The notes under the pieces are model-generated. The model was not told where the DNA came from. It did no database searches and saw only the letters and a list, made by a program, of their open reading frames with translations. Shown piece by piece: positions 7,549 to 11,244 of a DNA stretch of 11,244 bases (the first letter of the stretch is position 1; every line of letters starts with the position of its first letter). Position numbers and translations under genes: made by a program. Origin of the DNA: BOG-1184 sp049514575 (GTDB taxonomy: Bacteria; Fibrobacterota; Chitinivibrionia; Chitinivibrionales; Chitinispirillaceae); the NCBI GenBank assembly GCA_049514575.1, contig JBEKUX010000077.1:1-11244 (forward strand), read 5' to 3'.

Positions 7549-7622
7549 AGACGCTAAACCGGTTCTAAAGTATTTTAGTTCCTGTGGGCCGGCCTGAGCG
7601 GCATGCAGTACCTGACTTTGTT

Positions 7623-7630
7623 AGGGGAGG
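7623..7630 (+). promoter_or_regulatory. Ribosome-binding site deciding the ppnP start
   Basis: AGGGGAGG lies 5 nt before GTG 7636. It lies inside the longer frame beginning at ATG 7603, so it supports the internal GTG as the real start. Confidence 0.75.
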
Positions 7631-7635
7631 ATTTC

Positions 7636-7953
7636 GTGGATAGATTCGAAAACGTCACTGTTGTCAAAAAGGCAAATGTCTATTTCGACGGAACGGTCAC
7701 GAGCCGCACAATCATGTTTCCTGACGGCACGAAGAAGACCCTTGGCATCATGGTGCCCGGCGACTACGAATTCGGGACAGCAGACAGAGAAGTCATGGAA
7801 ATACTTGCGGGCGACCTGATGGTCCGGCTGCCCGGCACCACGGACTGGAAACGCGTCGTCGCCGGCCAGTCGTTCGAGGTGCCTGCAAATTCGAAATTCA
7901 AATTGAAGGTGACGGCGCTGACCGATTATTGCTGTTCGTACGTCAAAGCGTAA
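7636..7953 (+). CDS. ppnP: Pyrimidine/purine nucleoside phosphorylase
   Basis: A 105-residue protein of the PpnP (DUF1255, E. coli YaiE) family, small cupin-like enzymes that split diverse nucleosides with phosphate into free base and ribose-1-phosphate in nucleotide salvage. The alignment I recall to E. coli PpnP covers nearly the whole chain: GIMVPGDYEFGTAD (37-50), EILAGDLMVRLPG (55-67), TDWKRVVAGQSFEVPANS (69-86) and a terminal Y-C-x-Y-V (98-103). GTG 7636 is chosen over ATG 7603 because AGGGGAGG ends 5 nt before it and because 105 residues is nearer the family length (about 94 in E. coli) than 116. It is cytoplasmic. It is followed at 121 nt by a separate HTH gene with its own promoter. 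Assignment is strong. Confidence 0.95.
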   Translation: MDRFENVTVVKKANVYFDGTVTSRTIMFPDGTKKTLGIMVPGDYEFGTADREVMEILAGDLMVRLPGTTDWKRVVAGQSFEVPANSKFKLKVTALTDYCCSYVKA

Positions 7954-7984
7954 GACAGGTACTGAAGAAATCGAAAAAAAGTAT

Positions 7985-8012
7985 TTGCAAATGGGCAGTT
8001 ATATGGTACAAT
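7985..8012 (+). promoter_or_regulatory. Sigma-70-type promoter of the double-HTH gene
   Basis: TTGCAA (7985-7990) and TACAAT (8007-8012) are separated by 16 nt, and TGG before the -10 gives an extended -10 element. Transcription should begin near 8019, about 55 nt before the HTH start codon. Confidence 0.65.
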
Positions 8013-8021
8013 AGATCGAAA

Positions 8022-8037
8022 CGGCGCAAAGGCGCCG
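8022..8037 (+). promoter_or_regulatory. GC-rich hairpin at the 5' end of the HTH transcript
   Basis: CGGCGC (8022-8027) and GCGCCG (8032-8037) pair perfectly around an AAAG loop. It would sit within the first 20 nt of the predicted transcript, where it could protect the 5' end or, as DNA, act as an operator. No T-tract follows, so it is not a terminator. Confidence 0.55.
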
Positions 8038-8074
8038 CGACATTACCATTAACATCAAGAAGGGAGTCCGCACC

Positions 8075-8359
8075 ATGCCAAAAGTCAGCAAGAGCCAGTT
8101 GATCGCTTTGCAGAAGAAACTTACCACCGACGAGGCGATAGGGAAAAAGTTCGGCGTTACGCGGCAGGCGATCCATCAGCTCAGGAAAAAATACCGCATC
8201 GCGTCGAGCTATGCCAAAAATCCGGAACGAAACGGGAAAATCGTTACTCTTTACAAAAAGGGAACCTCAGGCACCGTCCTTGCGAAAAAACTGGGGCTTT
8301 CGGTTTCGCAGACCTACCGGATAATAAACGAGGCGATTTCCCGGAAAAAGAAGAAATAA
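8075..8359 (+). CDS. Small protein with two helix-turn-helix units
   Basis: A 94-residue basic protein, probably DNA-binding. Unit one covers residues 17-40 (TTDEAIGKKFGVTRQAIHQL) and has the form of a resolvase/Hin- or sigma-region-4-like HTH. Unit two covers residues 53-87, with LAKKLGLSVSQTYRIINEA as its turn and recognition helix. The C-terminus is RKKKK. There is no ligand-binding or catalytic domain, so it may be a transcription factor or nucleoid-type protein. AGGGAG (8061-8066) is 8 nt before the ATG. Its own promoter (7985-8012) and terminator (8404-8446) make it a single-gene unit between ppnP and the sigma factor. It is too short for a recombinase and I see no toxin or antitoxin partner. 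DNA binding is inferred from the HTH pattern; targets are unknown. Confidence 0.85.
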   Translation: MPKVSKSQLIALQKKLTTDEAIGKKFGVTRQAIHQLRKKYRIASSYAKNPERNGKIVTLYKKGTSGTVLAKKLGLSVSQTYRIINEAISRKKKK

Positions 8360-8403
8360 CGCCAACGGATAGTGTATACTTATGCTTAGGTGAAGGGGTC
8401 TGG

Positions 8404-8446
8404 AAAAAGACCTGCTGATGCCTTTACGGCCGGCAGGCCTTTTTTT
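8404..8446 (+). terminator. Rho-independent terminator after the double-HTH gene
   Basis: AAAAAG-a-CCTGC (8404-8415) pairs with GCAGG-c-CTTTTT (8433-8444) with one A-C mismatch. The loop region contains a small GCC/GGC inner stem, and the T-tract runs 8440-8446. It lies 45 nt after the HTH stop codon. Confidence 0.8.
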
Positions 8447-8490
8447 AAGCGGCGCATTGTTGCTTCAAACAATTCTCTCTGGCGGCGCCG

Positions 8491-8496
8491 TATAAT
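8491..8496 (+). promoter_or_regulatory. Candidate -10 element of the sigma gene
   Basis: A perfect TATAAT, preceded by the palindrome CGGCGCCG (8483-8490). At 17 nt upstream the sequence is AACAAT, a poor -35, so activity may need an activator or another sigma factor. Transcription from it would start near 8503, about 88 nt before the sigma start codon. Confidence 0.45.
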
Positions 8497-8508
8497 GCCG
8501 TCACCAAT

Positions 8509-8548
8509 AGAGCCCCCCGCAGGATGTATATTGGGGCGCTAATTTTTT
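8509..8548 (+). terminator. Terminator-like hairpin in the sigma gene leader
   Basis: AGAGCCCC (8509-8516) pairs with GGGGCGCT (8533-8540) with one A-G mismatch around a 16-nt loop, followed by AATTTTTT (8541-8548). It lies between the candidate TATAAT and the sigma ribosome-binding site, so it could be an attenuator of the sigma transcript or a second terminator for upstream transcription. Confidence 0.55.
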
Positions 8549-8574
8549 AAACAGTGTTTTCTCCACGGGTAACC

Positions 8575-8582
8575 AGGAAGGG
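8575..8582 (+). promoter_or_regulatory. Ribosome-binding site deciding the sigma start
   Basis: AGGAAGGG ends 8 nt before ATG 8591. It is too close to the in-frame GTG at 8585 (2 nt), so the ATG is preferred. Confidence 0.65.
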
Positions 8583-8590
8583 TTGTGCTT

Positions 8591-9466
8591 ATGGCGCCAA
8601 AGAAAAGCCGGTCAAGCGCCCAGGCACTGCCTTTATCTCATGATGACCCGCTGAACATCTACCTCAAGCAGATCGCGAGGAACGCTCCACTCTCCAGTAA
8701 GGAGGAGGCCGAACTGGCGGCGCGCATCCGCAAGGGCGACCGCGAAGCTTTCAAGAAGCTCATCCTTGCCAACTTACGCTTCGTGGTCAGCGTCTCGCAT
8801 AATTATATGAACCAGGGACTGCCCATAAGCGACCTGATCAACGAGGGCAATGTCGGGCTCATTCGGGCCGCCAGAAGATTTGACGAGAAAAAAAACTTCA
8901 GGTTCATCTCATACGCGGTATGGTGGATCCGCCAGGCCATTCTTCAGGCCCTGGCCGAACAGTCCCGTATCGTCCGGCTGCCGCTCAACCGCGTCAGTTC
9001 GATCTACAAGATCGAACTGGCGCAGCGAAGACTCCAGCAGCGCCATCATCGTGCCGCGAGCCATAAGGAGGTAGGGGATGAGCTCGGCATGTGTGAAAAG
9101 GACGTGTTGAGGATGACGCAGGTCGCCATGCGCCACGCGTCGCTCGATGCTCCTTCCGAAGACGGGCAATCCACCCTGTACGACAAGCTTTCCGGCGACG
9201 GCGCCGGCACCGTGGAAGACGCCATGACGCGTCTTTCTCTCAGCCGGCAGCTGGGAAGGACGCTTTCGTTACTTGATGAAAGGGAAAAAGAAGTCATCAA
9301 CCTCTATTTCGGGATCGGCCACGAAACGTCGTACACGCTCGACGATATCGGACGGCGATACAGCCTCACGCGCGAACGGATCCGCCAGATCAAGGAAAAA
9401 GCGCTGAAAAAACTGAAACGGCCGTCAATCAACAGCGGACTCCGCGAATTCTCCCGGCAGGCATAA
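8591..9466 (+). CDS. RNA polymerase sigma factor, sigma-70 group 1/2 (RpoD-like, no region 1.1)
   Basis: A 291-residue sigma factor that directs RNA polymerase to promoters. Region 1.2 is DPLNIYLKQIARNAPLS (19-35) and AARIRKGDREA (43-53). Region 2 runs 54-126 with NLRFVVSVSHNYMNQG, DLINEGNVGLI and the near-invariant FISYAVWWIRQAILQALAEQ (105-124), which covers -10 melting and recognition. Region 3 is about 127-205, and region 4 covers about 226-277, with LDEREKEVINLYFGIG and the -35 helix SLTRERIRQIKEKALKKLK (258-276). Region 1.1 is absent and the length fits the short RpoD-type factors (about 287 residues) of Bacteroidota and relatives. It could be the housekeeping factor or a group 2 paralogue; region 3 is less canonical (RRLQQRHHRAASHKEV), which leans towards a paralogue. 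The start at 8591 follows AGGAAGGG. Confidence 0.95.
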   Translation: MAPKKSRSSAQALPLSHDDPLNIYLKQIARNAPLSSKEEAELAARIRKGDREAFKKLILANLRFVVSVSHNYMNQGLPISDLINEGNVGLIRAARRFDEKKNFRFISYAVWWIRQAILQALAEQSRIVRLPLNRVSSIYKIELAQRRLQQRHHRAASHKEVGDELGMCEKDVLRMTQVAMRHASLDAPSEDGQSTLYDKLSGDGAGTVEDAMTRLSLSRQLGRTLSLLDEREKEVINLYFGIGHETSYTLDDIGRRYSLTRERIRQIKEKALKKLKRPSINSGLREFSRQA

Positions 9467-9596
9467 ATCGCAAGTTTCATCTATGCCGCGCCTCATTTCG
9501 ATACTGATACCTGTTGTACCCCGACGCTTGTTCCGCTGCCGGAATATGACTATTTTGAAGTAACAGGCACAGTGCGTTCATTCAAGGAGAGAGACC

Positions 9597-10388
9597 ATGG
9601 CAAGTGCAGTAAAAGCCGTCCAGGCCGGTATGCTGGCAGCAGCAGTGCTCATGATGTTGGGATGCACACCGAGGAGTTCCACCACACGGCCTGCACCGTC
9701 GCATAAGCCGACAATGGCCGCGCACCGCAGCGTAATGGACACGCTGGCGGATCAGGGCATGCTTGCCCGGCTGGCAGTGAGCGACCGGGACTGGGTGGTG
9801 CGTCGTGCCGCGGTGGTGAAGCTGACCGACCAGACGGTGATCGCAAAGGTGGCGATTGAAGACAAAGACGAGAACGTGAGGGTCGCTGCGGTGAAAAAGC
9901 TTTCGGACCAGGCAGTGCTGGCAAAAGTCGCGGTGCAGGACAGCAGCTGGACGATCCGCCGGACCGCCGTGAAAAAACTGACCAGTGAAATCGCGCTTGC
10001 CAAGTCCGCGGTCGAGGACAAAAACAGCGATGTCCGCATCAGCGCGGTGGACAAAATCACGGACCAGGCGGTGCTCGCCGAGGTCGCTATCCAGGACTCC
10101 GGGAGCGATGTACGCGGAGAGGCAGTGGCAAGGCTGACCGACCAGTCCGCGCTCGCCAAAGTCGCGACAGAGGACAAGGACTGGCACGTCCGCTGTGCGG
10201 CCGTCGAAAAACTTGCCGACCCTGACCTGCTTGTCAAGCTTTCAGGCACGGACAACGACTGGCATGTTCGTTGCGCGGCCATCGGGAAAATCACCGACGC
10301 AGACCTGCTCAACCGACTTTCGATTGAGGACACGAACGACAATGTCCGCAACGCCGCAGGGAACCGCCTGGAAATCCTCAAGAAATAG
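9597..10388 (+). CDS. HEAT/LRV-like repeat lipoprotein, eight 26-residue repeats
   Basis: A 263-residue exported protein. The signal peptide (GMLAAAVLMMLGC) ends at Cys23, a probable lipidation site, though Met at -3 is not ideal. After a Ser/Thr/Pro linker, residues 50-257 are exactly eight 26-residue repeats starting at 50, 76, 102, 128, 154, 180, 206 and 232, with the consensus LTDQAVLAKVAxEDKDxxVR followed by xAAVKK. The D-x-x-VR-x-A core is that of HEAT and leucine-rich-variant (LRV) repeats, which stack into solenoids for protein binding. AAGGAG (9584-9589) is 7 nt before the ATG. The stop lies 4 nt from the stop of the convergent gene. The binding partner is unknown; a periplasmic or outer-membrane scaffold is likely by inference. 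It follows the sigma gene by 130 nt. Confidence 0.92.
   Translation: MASAVKAVQAGMLAAAVLMMLGCTPRSSTTRPAPSHKPTMAAHRSVMDTLADQGMLARLAVSDRDWVVRRAAVVKLTDQTVIAKVAIEDKDENVRVAAVKKLSDQAVLAKVAVQDSSWTIRRTAVKKLTSEIALAKSAVEDKNSDVRISAVDKITDQAVLAEVAIQDSGSDVRGEAVARLTDQSALAKVATEDKDWHVRCAAVEKLADPDLLVKLSGTDNDWHVRCAAIGKITDADLLNRLSIEDTNDNVRNAAGNRLEILKK
9744..10367 (+). repeat. Eight in-frame 78-bp coding repeats
   Basis: The repeats are 78 bp each, with no insertion or deletion across 624 bp. DNA copies have diverged at many third positions while the protein pattern is kept. Repeats 6 and 7 are the closest pair, sharing DWHVRCAA. This implies an old expansion under selection rather than recent slippage. Confidence 0.85.
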
Positions 10389-10396
10389 GCGCCTAT
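10385..10396. repeat. 12-bp palindrome spanning two convergent stop codons
   Basis: ATAGGCGCCTAT is a perfect palindrome. The TAG at 10386-10388 ends the HEAT/LRV lipoprotein and the complementary CTA at 10393-10395 ends the minus-strand gene. It has no loop or T-tract, so it is not a classical terminator. Confidence 0.6.
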
Positions 10397-11244
10397 CGGT
10401 CGAGCCCGAGCGCGATGTCCCTGCCGAACGATTGTATGTAGACCCCGGTGGCGACGGTCACGTGTGCGTTGCCGTCGCAGGTGTTGTGAAACGTCAGAAA
10501 CACATGGCCGATGTCCAGGTCCGACGGCAGCGGGCCGGCGCCCACGTTCTGCCACAGCGCATACCCTGCCGTGGGGTTGTATTTACACGAGGGAGACATG
10601 GATGCGTTGATCATGGCCAGCTGGACGATTTCGTTTTTAGAGTTGCTCACCTCCACATACTGGCCGCCGCCGGAGACGGTATAGCGGTCGTCCGATGCGT
10701 CCGAAAGCGTGTTGTTGTCGTCGACCCGTATGATCCATGCGTTTTCAGCCAGGGTAACCCCGCTGTCGAAGGACTTCATGGTTTGGTATTTTGTCAACTC
10801 CGCAGTGATCTGCCCCTGTGAAATGCCGATGTTCAAAAGGGTATCGGAGCCGGCGTTGACGTCGATGTCGGCGTACACCACGAACAGCCCTCGTTTGCCG
10901 GAAATGATGTCCGAATCGATGACCGCCGGGAAGGTCGAAATGTCCCGCAGGACAAAACTTCCCTGGTTGACGTTCAGCTGGGAAAACACCGCGGTCATGA
11001 TGGCGGTGCGGTTGTCGACGATGATGCCGGCAGTGGTGATGATGCCGGTCGCCCTGGTGTTGCCGGGCAGCGGGAACGTGCTGTCCACGATGATGTTCAG
11101 CAGGAAGCAGCCGGTTGAGGTGTCGGATCCGTTCCTGACCACCGTGACGTTGGGCACGCTCGCTCCCTGCATGGCCGCCATGGTCAGGTTGGCGGCATAG
11201 CCGAGCGGCATGGCTGATTTCAGCACGTTTCTGACCGGCGTCAC
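10393..11244 (-). CDS. Unrecognised, probably secreted beta-rich protein (partial, N-terminus off window)
   Basis: A frame of 283 codons is open up to the right edge and ends at 10393. A GTG falls exactly at the edge (11242-11244), but nothing there resembles a signal peptide, so the true start is probably outside the window. I do not recognise the family. The sequence is rich in Val, Ile, Thr, Asp and Asn with few Lys, as in exported beta-sandwich or beta-helix proteins. An acidic stretch DDNNTLSDASDD (175-186) could bind calcium. There are three cysteines in the visible part (46, 220, 256). The C-terminal 65 residues form a distinct block, CKYNPTAGYALWQN ... IGHVFLTFHNTCDGNAHV ... GVYIQSFGRDI, which could be a conserved domain with a C220-C256 disulfide. 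It converges on the HEAT/LRV lipoprotein gene with 4 nt between the stops. Confidence 0.8.
   Translation of the reverse strand: MTPVRNVLKSAMPLGYAANLTMAAMQGASVPNVTVVRNGSDTSTGCFLLNIIVDSTFPLPGNTRATGIITTAGIIVDNRTAIMTAVFSQLNVNQGSFVLRDISTFPAVIDSDIISGKRGLFVVYADIDVNAGSDTLLNIGISQGQITAELTKYQTMKSFDSGVTLAENAWIIRVDDNNTLSDASDDRYTVSGGGQYVEVSNSKNEIVQLAMINASMSPSCKYNPTAGYALWQNVGAGPLPSDLDIGHVFLTFHNTCDGNAHVTVATGVYIQSFGRDIALGLDR

Larger units (their letters stand above)
7313..7635. other. Divergent intergenic region (323 nt)
   Basis: This gap lies between the beta-helix lipoprotein (minus) and ppnP (plus). It holds the ribosome-binding sites of both genes, an ATGGAA-TTC-TTCCAT dyad (7534-7548) and the 8-bp palindrome AACCGGTT (7557-7564). 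Poly-A/T tracts are frequent near 7320-7370 and 7475-7505. I found no clear -35/-10 pair and no RNA gene. Two in-frame upward extensions exist (lipoprotein to 7393, ppnP to 7603), but neither has a ribosome-binding site. Confidence 0.6.

Noticed and set aside
8075..8359. Double-HTH protein as antitoxin or invertase fragment
   Set aside because: No toxin-like partner adjoins it and no catalytic resolvase domain or truncation scar is present; it has its own complete promoter and terminator.
9528..9556. TTGTTC-17-TATTTT as a promoter for the HEAT/LRV gene
   Set aside because: The spacing is ideal but only 3 of 6 and 4 of 6 bases match the consensus, which is expected by chance in this gap.
9744..10367. 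Periodic 78-bp DNA repeat resembling a CRISPR or satellite array
   Set aside because: The period is an exact multiple of three, stays in frame and encodes a 26-residue protein repeat; there are no constant repeats with variable spacers.
9752..10555. Long minus-strand frame opposite the HEAT/LRV gene
   Set aside because: It is the antisense of a strongly periodic coding region; the repeats keep its frame open without implying a gene.
10195..10821. Plus-strand frame of about 208 residues spanning the convergent junction
   Set aside because: It covers parts of the HEAT/LRV gene in the wrong frame and the antisense of the right-hand gene; its composition is unnatural and it has no ribosome-binding site.

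Overview
The window looks like chromosomal DNA of a Gram-negative bacterium of roughly 50% G+C. It carries several signal-peptide or lipoprotein genes, Shine-Dalgarno sites of the GGGGAGG/AGGAGG type, and a sigma-70 factor that lacks region 1.1. That sigma architecture is common in the Bacteroidota/Chlorobi/Fibrobacterota (FCB) group, and together with beta-helix and HEAT-like lipoproteins it suggests a free-living, possibly uncultured FCB-type lineage. This placement is inference with low confidence. I see no rRNA, tRNA, CRISPR array, phage gene or transposase, so it reads as ordinary chromosome with accessory envelope genes.

Positions 1-2817 (minus strand) read MBL-fold hydrolase, then MFS exporter (15 nt apart, probably one operon), then after 117 nt a secreted tryptophan-rich DUF6600-type protein cut by the window edge. 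Positions 3104-6129 (plus strand) hold a large putative lipoprotein of the EreA/ChaN/TraB-like superfamily, a cysteine-rich DUF3795 protein and a class 3 lipase. A strong hairpin terminator at 6215-6246 separates the lipase from a convergent beta-helix lipoprotein (6269-7312, minus) with two copies of an FTS-KDD-GGD-NGDG motif.

Positions 7636-9466 (plus) hold the nucleoside phosphorylase ppnP, a 94-residue protein with two helix-turn-helix units behind a recognisable promoter, and the sigma factor. The 231-nt gap before the sigma factor has two terminator-like hairpins and a perfect TATAAT, so sigma expression may be controlled in its leader. Positions 9597-10388 (plus) encode a lipoprotein made of eight exact 26-residue HEAT/LRV-like repeats. 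It converges tail to tail, with 4 nt between the stops, on an unrecognised protein (minus) that runs off the right edge.

No single multi-gene system emerges. The best leads are the leader of the sigma gene beside the double-HTH protein, the anti-Shine-Dalgarno sequence embedded in the DUF6600 leader, and several uncharacterised envelope proteins. In four genes the ribosome-binding site or family alignment supports a start downstream of the longest reading frame (5245, 7312, 7636, 8591); I use those starts.
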